Program-made: the position numbers and the translations under genes | Shown: in pieces, positions 54,601-64,000 of the stretch | Layout of the letters: every line of letters starts with the position of its first letter | How positions within the stretch are numbered: the first letter of the stretch is position 1 | Notes under the pieces: model-generated | Seen by the model: the letters and a program-made list of their open reading frames with translations, nothing else | What the model was told of the DNA's origin: nothing | The model's database searches: none | Assembly (NCBI GenBank): GCA_032433765.1 | Contig: JAVIAB010000124.1 | Span: 71,535,746 to 71,599,745 of the forward strand | Source of the DNA: Megaustenia siamemsis | Taxonomy: Eukaryota > Mollusca > Gastropoda > Stylommatophora > Ariophantidae | Direction: 5' to 3' | DNA length: 64,000 nt

Positions 54601-57600
54601 AAAGAAATATGCGCACATGATGATGGAGATGAGTGAGACAGAGATTCAAATGGAAGAAGTATGCGGCACATGATGATGGAGATGAGTGAGACAGAGATTC
54701 AAATGGAAGAGGTATGCGGCACATGATGATGGAGATGAGTGAGAAAGATTCAAATGGAAGAAGAATGCGGCACATGATGATGGAGATGAGTGAGACAGAG
54801 ATTCAAATGGAAGAAGTATTGGCACATGATGATGGAGATGAGTGTTACAGAGATTCAAATGGAAGAAATATGCGCACATGATGATGGAGATGAGTGAGAC
54901 AGAGATTCAAATGGAAGAAGTATGCGGCACATGATGATGGAGATGAGTGAGACAGAGATTCAAATGGAAGAGGTATACGGCACATGATGATGGAGATGAG
55001 TGAGAAAGATTCAAATGGAAGAAGTATGCGGCACATGATGATGGAGATGAGTGAGACAGAGAATCAAATGTGAGAAGTATTGGCACATGATGATGGAGAT
55101 GAGTGAGACAGAGATTCAAATGGAATAAGTATGCGGCACATGATGATGTAGATGAGTGAGACAGATTCAAATGGAAGAAGTATGTTGCACATGATGATGG
55201 AGATGAGTGAGACAGATTCAAATGGAAGAAGTATGTGGCACATGATGATGGAGATGAGTGAGACAGATTCAAATGGAAGAAGTATGTGGCACATGATGAT
55301 GAGTGAGACAGATTCAAATGGAAAAAGTATGTGGCACATGAAGATGAGTGCGAAATATTCAAATGGAAGAAGTATGCGGCACATGATGATGGAGATGAGT
55401 GAGACAGAGATTCAAATGGAAGAAGTATGCGGCACATGATGATGGAGATGAGTGAGACAGAGATTCAAATGGAAGAAGTATGCGGCACATGATGATGGAG
55501 ATGAGTGAGACAGAGATTCAAATGGAAGAAGTATGCGGCACATGATGATGATGAAGATGAGTGAGACAGAGATCCAAATAGAAGAAGTATGCGCACATGA
55601 TGATGATGAAGATGAGTGAGACAGAGATTCAAATTGAAGAAGTATGCGCACATGAGGATGATGAAGATGAGTGAGACAGAGTTCCAAATGGAAGAAGTAT
55701 GCGCACATGATGATGATGAGGATGAGTGAGACAGAGATCCAAATGGAAGAAGTATGCGGCAGATGATGATGATGAAGATGAGTGAGACAGAGATTCAAAT
55801 GGAAGAAGTATGTCGCACATGACGATGGAGATGAGAGAGACAGAGATTCAAATGGAAGAAGTATGCGGCACATGAAGATGTAGATGAGTGAGACTGAGAT
55901 TCGAATGGAAGAAGTATGCGGCACATGGTGATGGAGATGAGTGAGACAGAGATTAAAATGGCAGAAGTATGCGGCACATGATGATGTAGATGAGTGAGAC
56001 TGAGATTCAAATGGAAGAAGTATGCGGCACATGATGATGGAGATGAGTGAGACAGAGATTCAAATGGAAGAAGTATGTCGCACATGACGATGGAGATGAG
56101 TGAGACAGAGATTCAAATGGAAGAAGTATGCGGCACATGAAGATGTAGATGAGTGAGACTGAGATTCAAATGGAAGAAGTATGCGGCACATGGTGATGGA
56201 GATGAGTGAGACAGAGATTAAAATGGCAGAAGTATGCGGCACATGATGATGTAGATGAGTGAGACTGAGATTCAATTGGAAGAAGTATGCGGCACATGAT
56301 GATGGAGATGAGTGAGACAGAGATTCATATGGAAGAAGTATTGGCACATGATGATGGAGATGAGTGTTACAGAGATTCAAATGGAAGAAATATGCGCACA
56401 TGATGATGGAGATGAGTGAGACAGAGATTCAAATGGAAGAAGTATGCGGCACATGATGATGGAGATGAGTGAGACAGAGATTAAAATGGAAGAGGTATGC
56501 GGCACATGATGATGTAGATGAGTGAGAAAGATTCAAATGGAAGAAGTATGCGGCACATGATGGTGGAGATGAGTGAGACAGAGATTCAAATGGAAGAAGT
56601 ATTGGCACATGATGATGGAGATGAGTGTTACAGAGATTCAAATGGAAGAAATATGCGCACATGATGATGGAGATGAGTGAGACAGAGATTCAAATGGAAG
56701 AAGTATGCGGCACATGATGATGGAGATGAGTGAGACAGAGATTCAAATGGAAGAGGTATGCGGCACATGATGATGGAGATGAGTGAGAAAGATTCAAATG
56801 GAAGAAGTATGCGGCACATGATGATGGAGATGAGTGAGACAGAGATTCAAATGGAAGAAGTATTGGCACATGATGATGGAGATGAGTGAGACAGAGATTC
56901 AAATGGAAGAAGTATGCGGCACATGATGGAGATGAGTGAGACAGAGATCCAAATGGAAGAAGTATGCGCACATGATGATGATGAAGATGAGTGAGACAGA
57001 GATTCAAATGGAAGAAGCATGCGGCACATGATGATGATGAAGATGAGTGAAACAGAGATCCAATGGAAGAAGTTTGCGCACATGATGATGATGAAGATGA
57101 GTGAGACATAGATCCAAATGGAATAAGTATGCGGCACATGATGATGGAGATGAGTGAGACAGATTCAAATGGAAGAAGTATGTTGCACATGATGATGGAG
57201 ATGAGTGAGACAGATTCAAATGGAAGAAGTATGTGGCACATGATGATGGAGATGAGTGAGACAGATTCAAATGGAAGAAGTATGTGGCACATGATGATGA
57301 GTGAGACAGATTCAAATGGAAGAAGTATGTGGCACATGAAGATGAGTGCGAAATATTCAAAAGGAAGAGGTATGCGGCACATGATGATGGAGATGAGTGA
57401 GACAGAGATTCAAATGGAAGAAGTATGCGGCACATGATGATGGAGATGAGTGAGACAGAGATTCAAATGGAAGAAGTATGCGGCACATGATGATGGAGAT
57501 GAGTGAGACAGAGATTCAAATGGAAGAAGTATGCGGCACATGATGATGATGAAGATGAGTGAGACAGAGATCCAAATAGAAGAAGTATGCGCACGTGATG

Positions 57601-59219
57601 ATGATGAAGATGAGTGAGACAGAGATTCAAATGAAAAAGTATGCGCACATGAGGATGATGAAGATGTGTGAGACAGAGATCCAAATGGAAGAAGTATGCG
57701 CACATGATGATGATGAGGATGAGTGAGACAGAGATCCAAATGGAAGAAGTATGCGGCAGATGATGATGATGAAGATGAGTGAGACTGAGATTCAAATGGA
57801 AGAAGTATGCGGCACATGATGATGGAGATGAGTGAGACAGAGATTCAAATGGAAGAAGTATGTCGCACATGACGATGGAGATGAGTGAGACAGAGATTCA
57901 AATGGAAGAAGTATGCGGCACATGAAGATGTAGATGAGTGAGACTGAGATTCAAATGGAAGAAGTATGCGGCACATGGTGATGGAGATGAGTGAGACAGA
58001 GATTAAAATGGCAGAAGTAAGCGGCACATGATGATGTAGATGAGTGAGACTGAGATTCAAATGGAAGAAGTATGCGGCACATGATGATGGAGATGAGTGA
58101 GACAGAGATTCAAATGGAAGAAGTATTGGCACATGATGATGGAGATGAGTGTTACAGAGATTCAAATGGAAGAAATATGCGCACATGATGATGGAGATGA
58201 GTGAGACAGAGATTCAAATGGAAGAAGTATGCGGCACATGATGATGGAGATGAGTGAGACAGAGATTCAAATGGAAGAGGTATGCGGCACATGATGATGT
58301 AGATGAGTGAGAAAGATTCAAATGGAAGAAGTATGCGGCACATGATGATGGAGATGAGTGAGACAGAGATTCAAATGGAAGAAGTATTGGCACATGATGA
58401 TGGAGATGAGTGTTACAGAGATTCAAATGGAAGAAATATGCGCACATGATGATGGAGATGAATGAGACAGAGATTCAAATGGAAGAAGTATGCGGCACAT
58501 GATGATGGAGATGAGTGAGACAGAGATTCAAATGGAAGAGGTATGCGGCACATGATGATGGAGATGTGTGAGAAAGATTCAAATGGAAGAAGTATGCGGC
58601 ACATGATGATGGAGATGAGTGAGACAGAGATTCAAATGGAAGAAGTATTGGCACATGATGATGGAGATGAGTGAGACAGAGATTCAAATGGAAGAAGTAT
58701 GCGGCACATGATGGAGATGAGTGAGACAGAGATTCAAATGGAAGAAGTATGCGGCACATGATGATGATGAAGATGAGTGAGACAGAGATCCAAATGGAAG
58801 AAGTATGCGCACATGATGATGATGAAGATGAGTGAGACAGAGATTCAAATGGAAGAAGCATGCGGCACATGATGATGATGAAGATGAGTGAAACAGAGAT
58901 CCAATGGAAGAAGTTTGCGCACATGATGATGATGAAGATGAGTGAGACATAGATCCAAATGGAATAAGTATGCGGCACATGATGATGGAGATAAGTGAGA
59001 CAGATTCAAATGGAAGAAGTATGTTGCACATGATGATGGAGATGAGTGAGACAGATTCAAATGGAAGAAGTATGTGGCACATGATGATGGAGATGAGTGA
59101 GACAGAGATTCAAATGGAAGAAGTATGTGGCACATGATGATGAGTGAGACAGATTCAAATGGAAGAAGTATGTGGCACATGAAGATGAGTGCGAAATATT
59201 CAAAAGGAAGAAGTATGCG
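51601..59219. repeat. Higher-order repeat of 1.8-2.0 kb, doubled at about 3,734 bp
   Basis: Successive GAAGATGAGTGCG markers are 1952, 1782, 1998 and 1842 bp apart. Longer identity is seen between alternate copies, for example the string of GTCGCACATGACG, GAAGATGTAGATG and TGGTGATGG units at 52078-52460 and 55812-56190, offset 3734. One extra 45-bp unit in the 57-kb copy accounts for 3780 in place of 3735 there. Confidence 0.7.
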
Positions 59220-60504
59220 GCACATGATGATGGAGATGAGTGAGACAGAGATTCAAATGGAAGAAGTATGCGGCACATGATGATGGAGATGAATGAGACA
59301 GAGATTCAAATGGAAGAAGTATGCGGCACATGATGATGGAGATGAGTGAGACAGAGATTCAAATGGAAGAAGTATGCGGCACATGATGATGATGAAGATG
59401 AGTGAGACAGAGATCCAAATGGAAGAAGTATGAGCACATGATGATGATGAGGATGAGTGAGACAGAGATTCAAATTGAAGAAGTATGCGCACATGATGAT
59501 GATGAAGATGAGTGAGACAGAGATCCAAATGGAAGAAGTATGCGCACATGATGATGATGAAGATGAGTGAGACAGAGATTCAAATTGAAGAAGTATGCGC
59601 ACATGATGATGATGAGGATGAGTGAGACAGAGATCCAAATGGAAGAAGTATGCGGCACATGACGATGAAGATGAGTGAGACAGAGATTCAAATGGAAGAG
59701 GTATGCGGCACATGATGATGGAGATGAGTGAGAAAGATTCAAATGGAAGAAGTATGCGGCACATGAAGATGTAGATGAGTGAGACTGAGATTCGAATGGA
59801 AGAAGTATGCGGCACATGATGATGTAGATGAGTGAGACAGAGATCCAAATGTAAGACGTATGCGTCACATGATGATGATGGAGATGAGTGAGACACAGAT
59901 TCAAATGGATGAAGTATGCGGCACATGACGATGAAGATGAGTGAGACAGAGATCCAAATGGAAGAAGTATGTGGCACATGACGATGAAGATGAGTGAGAC
60001 AGAGATCCAAATGGAAGAAGTATGCGGCACATGACGATGAAGATGAGTGAGACAGAGATCCAAATGGAAGAAGTATGCGCACATGATGATGGAGATGAGT
60101 GAGACAGAGATTCAAATGGAAGAAGTATGCGGCACATGATGATGGAGATGAGTGAGACAGAGATTCAAATGGAAGAAGTATGCGCACATGATGATGGAGA
60201 TGAGTGAGACAGAGATTCAAATGGAAGAAGTATGCGGCACATGATGATGGAGATGAGTGAGAAAGATTCAAATGGAAGAAGTATGCGGCACATGATGATG
60301 GAGATGAGTGAGACAGAGATTCAAATGGAAGAAGTATTGGCACATGATGATGGAGATGAGTGTTACAGAGATTCAAATGGAAGAAATATGCGCACATGAT
60401 GATGGAGATGAGTGAGACAGAGATTCAAATGGAAGAAGTATGCGAGTAGTATATCAGGAAGGATTTGATTAGTATTTGACCCGTAAATTAACAAAGATAT
60501 ATAG

Positions 60505-60523
60505 TAGGCGCGCGGCGCGCCTA
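60505..60523. other. 19-bp GC-rich near-perfect palindrome
   Basis: TAGGCGCGCGGCGCGCCTA reads the same on both strands apart from its central base. It is 60 bp outside the end of the 53-bp array. The corresponding place in the 61.13-kb module copy has a GCGCCCCGCGCGC run that is not palindromic. Confidence 0.7.
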
Positions 60524-60752
60524 ATGTACTGTAGGCGCAGGGGGAGTTAACCGTGACATTTCGTGGTCGGATGTTGACCTCTAGGCCCGGTGACCCCGGA
60601 AGTGCGCTGTTTATGTCTGGTGTGTGCTGACTTTTGTGCGCTTGGTGTACTTGAGCGATAGTGATAGGTTAGTAGATTATACAACATCAGGTTTCTCATA
60701 ATGAGGTTTCTTCTGGGCGCCTAATGTACTGTAGGCGCAGGGGGAGTTAACG

Positions 60753-60927
60753 GTGACATTTCGTATCGGGATGTTGACTGGGGGTGTCTGTCGGCGTGAC
60801 CTCGGCGCTCCGTATTTTAAAAATTCCGAATTATTTTTGAACTGTGACATTTCGTGTCGGGATGTTGACTGGGGGTGTCTGTCGGCGTGACCTCGGCGCT
60901 CCGTATTTTAAAAATTCCGAATTATTT
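60753..60927. repeat. 91-bp tandem duplication
   Basis: A block running from GTGACATTTCG to CCGAATTATTT is present at 60753-60836 and 60844-60927, so the period is 91 bp. Copies are almost identical (TCGTATCGGG against TCGTGTCGGG). Both contain TGTCTGTCGGCGTGACCTCG and ATTTTAAAAATTCCG. Confidence 0.85.
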
Positions 60928-60942
60928 AAAAAAAACAGTCTC

Positions 60943-61012
60943 CATCTGATTTCGAACACGGGTCTACGGCGTGCCAGGCCAGACACTTACCACTATGCTA
61001 CAGGCGATCACA
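60943..61012 (-). mobile_element. tRNA-derived SINE head (pol III boxes A and B)
   Basis: On the minus strand, TAGCATAGTGG (60990-61000) fits the box A consensus and GTTCGAAATC (60948-60957) fits box B, with normal tRNA spacing. The sequence between, including CTGGCACGC, resembles a glycine-type tRNA anticodon and variable region, but the acceptor stem does not pair well and box B is mutated. This is a SINE head or tRNA relic rather than a working tRNA gene. Its body would extend to lower coordinates, into the 91-bp duplication after a short A/T run. Confidence 0.65.
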
Positions 61013-61215
61013 GAATTAGAGGCTGAATGAGACAGGTGAATCGTGAGGCTTTTGTTGGTGCCTGACAGCTAGCTAGTAGTAGAGAAAGATTGACCCGCAT
61101 TTAGGCGCTAAATTAACGAAGATATATAGGGCAGCGCCCCGCGCGCATAACGCGTGCCGCGCAGGGGGAGTTAACCGTGACATTTCATGTCGGGATGCCC
61201 GGTGACCTCTCGTTG

Positions 61216-61387
61216 ACCTCTCAACCTCTCGGCGCCATGGTCGGGGTGAGCTCTCCCAGTAGGGGACCTGTTATGATCAAAGACCCTATTTCTCTGTGAA
61301 ATTTCTCACTTGGGTAACTTAAGCTGGTCTAGCCGTCTAACAGAGAGACAGTAAATTAATGTACTTTTGATATTCTATTACTGTAGT

Positions 61388-61388
<1 letters not shown>
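61216..61388. other. Unassigned spacer
   Basis: No ORF, repeat or RNA structure is recognised. Composition falls from GC-rich to AT-rich along the stretch. Confidence 0.5.

Positions 61389-61419
<31 letters not shown>
61389..61419. repeat. 31-nt poly-T tract
   Basis: An unbroken T run is followed by a GTA/GTAGTAGTA microsatellite. On the minus strand it is a poly-A tract, possibly the tail of a retroposed sequence at higher coordinates, but no body was identified. The run length may be unreliable in the assembly. Confidence 0.85.
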
Positions 61420-61420
<1 letters not shown>

Positions 61421-61439
61421 TAGTGGTTGTAGTAATAGT

Positions 61440-61460
61440 AGTAGTAGTTAAACTACTACT
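61440..61460. other. Short inverted repeat in AGT microsatellite
   Basis: The arms AGTAGTAGT (61440-61448) and ACTACTACT (61452-61460) are exact reverse complements around a 3-nt loop. A T run follows at 61461. Most likely it comes from two microsatellite stretches in opposite orientation. A role as terminator is not supported. Confidence 0.6.
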
Positions 61461-61688
61461 TTTTTTTCATGTATAGTAGAGAGACGGTAGAGTCTTATAG
61501 TTATTTTTATGCATGACAACTTTAATGTATCTATAAAATTCATTTTGAAATATATTTAACCCGTGGAAACATAAGCATCATGAGACTTATTAATGTCCAA
61601 ATTGACCGCTTGTTCATAACACGGATACGACAGCGATGATGACTTTAACGGGTACACAATCAAAGATCCCGTGGGTTTTGTTTTAGTC
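61461..61688. other. AT-rich spacer
   Basis: No coding or RNA feature is recognised. A single ATGACAACTTTAATG near 61513 resembles the 22-bp repeat that starts at 61689. Confidence 0.5.
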
Positions 61689-61754
61689 GATGACAACTTT
61701 TGAAATAGTAGCTGACAACTTTTGTATTAACAGATGACAGCTTTCAATGACTGT
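61689..61754. repeat. Three degenerate 22-bp repeats
   Basis: GATGACAACTTTTG, GCTGACAACTTTTG and GATGACAGCTTTC start at 61689, 61711 and 61733, exactly 22 bp apart. Their 3' halves are diverged. They lie directly before the 17-bp array and are not obviously related to it. Confidence 0.65.
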
Positions 61755-61757
61755 TTA

Positions 61758-64000
61758 CATGCTATGTCATTGTAGCAGTCATGTATGTCATGTCGAGGTA
61801 GTAGACACGTATGTCATGTCATTGTAACAGTCATGTCAATGTAACAGTCATTTCGTTGTAATAGTCAGCTCGTTGTAACAGTCACGTGTGTCATGTCGTT
61901 TTATCAGAGACGTATGGTATGTCGTTGTAACAGTCATTTCATTGTAATAGGCATCTCGTTGTAACAGTCACGTATGGCATGTCGTTTTATCAGACACGTA
62001 TGGTATGTCGTTGTAACAGACATGTTGTTGTATCAGTCATGTCGATGTAGTAGACACGTATGTCATGTCATTGTAACAGTCATGTCAATGTAACAGTCAT
62101 GTCAATGTAACAGGCATTTCGTTGTAATAGTCATCTCGTTGTAACAGTCACGTATGTCATGTCGTTCTATCAGACACGTATGGTATGTCGTTGTAAAAGA
62201 CACGTCGTTGTATCAGCGATGTCGATGTAGTAGACACGTATGTCATGTCATTGTAAAAGTCATGGCAATGTAACAGTCATGTCAATGTAACAGGATTTCG
62301 TTGTAATAGTCATCTCGTTGTAACAGTCACGTATGTCATGTCGTTTTATCAGAGACGTATGGTATGTCGTTGTAACAGACATGTCGTTGCATCAGTCATG
62401 TCGATGTAGTAGACACGTATGTCATGTCGTTGTAACAGACACGTATGGTATGTCGTTGTAACAGACATGTCGTTGTATCAGGCATGTCGATGTAGTAGAC
62501 ACGTATGTCATGTCATTGTAACAGTCATGTCAATGTAACAGTCATGACAATGTAACAGGCATTTCGTTGTAATAGTCATCTCGTTGTAACAGTCACGTAT
62601 GTCATGTCGTTTTATCAGACACGTATGACATGTCGTTGTAACATACATGTCGTTGTATCAGGCATGTCGATGTAGTAGACACGTATGTCATGTCATTGTA
62701 ACAGTCATGTCAATGTAACAGGCATGACAATGTAACAGTCATTTCGTTGTAATAGTCATCTCGTTGTAACAGTCACGTATGTCATGTCGTTTTATCAGAG
62801 ACGTATGGTATGTCGTTGTAACAGACATGTCGTTGCATCAGTCATGTCGATGTAGTAGACACATATGTCATGTCGTTGTAGCAGACACGTATGGTATGTC
62901 GTTGTAACAGACATGTCGTTGTATCAGGTATGTTGATGTAGTAGACACGTATGTCATGTCATTGTAACAGTCATGTCAATGTAACAGTCATGACAATGTA
63001 ACAGGCATTTCGTTGTAATAGTCATCTCGTTGTAACAGTCACGTATGTCATGTCGTTTTATCAGACACGTATGGTATATCGTTGTAACAGACATGTCGTT
63101 GTATCAGTCATGTCGATGTAGTAGACATGTATGGCATGTCAATGTAACAGTTATGTCAATGTAACAGTCGTGTCAATGTAACAGTCATTTCGTTGTAATA
63201 GTCATCTCGTTGTAACAGTCACGTATGTCATGTTGTTTTATCAGAGACGTGTGGTATGTCGTTGTAGCAGACATGTCGTTGTATCAGGCATGTCGATGTA
63301 GTAGACACGTATGTCATGTCATTGTAACAGTCATGTCAATGTAACAGTCATTTCGTTGTAATAGTCATCTCTTTGCAACAGACACGTATGTCATGTCGTT
63401 TTATCAGACACGTATGGTATGTCGTTGTAACAGACATGTCGTTGTATCAGTCATGTCGATGTAGTAGACACGTATGTCATGTCATTGTAACAGTCATGTC
63501 AATGTAACAGTCATGTCAATGTAACAGTCATTTCGTTGTAATAGTCATCTCGTTGTAACAGTCACAGATGTCATGTCGTTTTATCAGACACGTATGGTAT
63601 GTCGTTGTAACAGACATGTCGTTGTATCAGTCATTTCGATGTAGTAGATACGTATGTCATGTCATTGTAACAGTCATGTCAATGTAACAGTCTTGTCAAT
63701 GTAACAGGCATTTCGTTGTAATAGGCATCTCGTTGTAACAGTCACGTATGTCATGTCGTTTTATCAGAGACGTATGGTATGTCGTTGTAACAGACATGTC
63801 GTTGCATCAGTCATGTCGATGTAGTAGACACATATGTCATGTCGTTGTAGCATACACGTATGGTATGTCGTTGTAACAGACATGTCGTTGTATCAGGTAT
63901 GTTGATGTAGTAGACACGTATGTCATGTCATTGTAACAGTCATGTCAATGTAACAGTCATGACAATGTAACAGGCATTTCGTTGTAATAGTCATCTCGTT
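61758..64000. repeat. 17/26-bp satellite array with 180- and 86-bp blocks
   Basis: The basic 17-mer is of the form ACAGTCATGTCNTTGTA. A 26-bp form carries nine more bases (as in GTAGACACGTATGTCATGTC). One block is 3 x 26 + 6 x 17 = 180 bp; a short block is 2 x 26 + 2 x 17 = 86 bp. Block starts (GTAGACAC or close variants) are at 61801, 62050, 62230, 62409, 62495, 62675, 62855, 62941, 63121, 63301, 63464, 63644, 63824 and 63910. The 180 + 180 + 86 pattern gives a 446-bp super-unit. One 163-bp block lacks a single 17-mer. The array runs off the window end. Confidence 0.9.

Larger units (their letters stand above)
4838..60444. repeat. 53-bp tandem repeat array, about 55.6 kb
   Basis: The consensus unit is 53 bp. 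It begins CACATGATGATGGAGATGAG, has GTGAGACAGAGATTC in the middle and ends GAAGAAGTATGCGG. By count the commonest unit has 20 A, 18 G, 10 T and 5 C, so the plus strand is 72% purine. Length variants are mostly 56 and 59 bp (extra TGA triplets), 52 and 55 bp (GCGCAC for GCGGCAC), 51 bp (GACAGATTC for GACAGAGATTC) and a few 45 bp. About 1,050 units follow one another with no unrelated insertion that I can see. The array begins at the LINE stop codon and breaks off inside GCGG at 60444. Confidence 0.95.
42951..60444. repeat. Right domain of the 53-bp array, cassette-free
   Basis: Units here are closer to the consensus, and the left-domain cassette is absent. New markers appear: GAGTGTTACAGAG (near 52629, 52891, 54582, 54844, 56365, 56627, 58149, 58411, 60360), GTGAGAAAGATTC, GTAGATGAGTGAGACTGAG, and the 45- and 51-bp short units. 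Some markers, such as GATGAATGAG with CCAATGGAAGAAG (34330, 40090, 43356), occur on both sides. The two domains are therefore related by exchange and are not independent arrays. Confidence 0.75.
60470..61215. repeat. GC-rich repeated modules flanking the array
   Basis: The module (A/G)AAGATATATAG plus a GC-rich GCGC tract plus GGGGGAGTTAACCGTGACAT occurs at about 60477-60565 and again at about 61090-61185. A shorter copy (TAATGTACTGTAGGCGCAGG, then the GTTAACGGTGACATT core) lies at 60720-60760. The two long copies begin with TTGACCCG and a TAAATTAAC string. They could be ends or internal repeats of an unidentified mobile element of about 0.6-0.7 kb. No ORF of note. Confidence 0.6.

Noticed and set aside
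4838..60444. CRISPR-like or other repeat-spacer system
   Set aside because: Units are joined head to tail with no unique spacers and no cas genes, and the setting is eukaryotic (spliced exon, LINEs).
4838..60444. Telomeric or known centromeric repeat
   Set aside because: The unit has no telomere motif and no CENP-B-box-like string that I could see. A centromere role cannot be judged from sequence alone, and the nearby gene exon argues against it.
4838..60444. Array as a pure assembly artefact
   Set aside because: Copies differ at many positions in an ordered way, and the higher-order blocks carry private variants, which is not what simple duplicated contigs give. Exact copy number and block order may still be wrong.
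60943..61012. Functional tRNA gene
   Set aside because: Box A and B are present, but the acceptor stem does not pair convincingly, box B is mutated from GGTTCGA, and it sits in repeated DNA. A SINE head or relic fits better.
60844..61026. Plus-strand 60-codon open frame
   Set aside because: It overlaps the 91-bp duplication and the antisense of the tRNA-derived head. No recognisable protein.
61440..61460. Rho-independent terminator (hairpin followed by T run)
   Set aside because: The stem is AT-rich microsatellite sequence in a eukaryotic context, so a bacterial-type terminator is not expected.

Overview
This is a non-coding, repeat-dominated piece of an animal genome. One exon with consensus splice sites, a basement-membrane protein family (nidogen), two kinds of LINE retrotransposon and a tRNA-type promoter head all point to a metazoan. 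The retroelement types and the compact exon suggest an arthropod, but this is inference and the species cannot be named from the sequence.

Layout. (1) 1-574, minus strand: decayed endonuclease domain of an I/Jockey-like LINE, cut by the window edge. (2) 1027-1266, minus strand: one 240-bp exon of a nidogen gene (G2F beta-barrel domain), with an AG acceptor and a GT donor exactly where the protein homology begins and ends. (3) About 1440-4840, plus strand: a nearly full-length but dead RTE/BovB-like LINE (5' region, APE endonuclease, reverse transcriptase, C-terminal domain). It carries many stops and frameshifts, plus a 108-bp insertion flanked by a 12-bp target duplication. (4) 4838-60444: about 55.6 kb of one uninterrupted tandem array. 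The basic unit is 53 bp, roughly 1,050 copies, and it starts at the stop codon of the LINE. (5) 60445-61757: GC-rich repeated modules, a 91-bp tandem duplication, a tRNA-derived SINE-like head on the minus strand, a 31-nt poly-T tract and a short 22-bp repeat. (6) 61758-64000 and beyond: a second, unrelated tandem array built of 17-bp and 26-bp subunits in 180-bp and 86-bp blocks.

How the parts relate. The nidogen gene runs on the minus strand, so its upstream exons should lie at higher coordinates. If the gene continues that way, the RTE copy and the 55.6-kb array sit in one of its introns or in its 5' flank. The first array unit is continuous with the terminal codons (RHGT, stop) and TGA-rich tail of the RTE copy. 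The most economical reading is therefore that the satellite was seeded by the 3' end of this retrotransposon and then grew by unequal exchange or replication slippage. Nested higher-order repeats of 2.0-3.7 kb are visible, and the array divides into a left part (to about 42.95 kb) with a distinctive multi-unit cassette and a right part without it.

I found no operon, defence system, CRISPR array or intact protein-coding gene other than the single exon. The long open frames on the minus strand of the array follow from the repeat's sequence and are not treated as genes.
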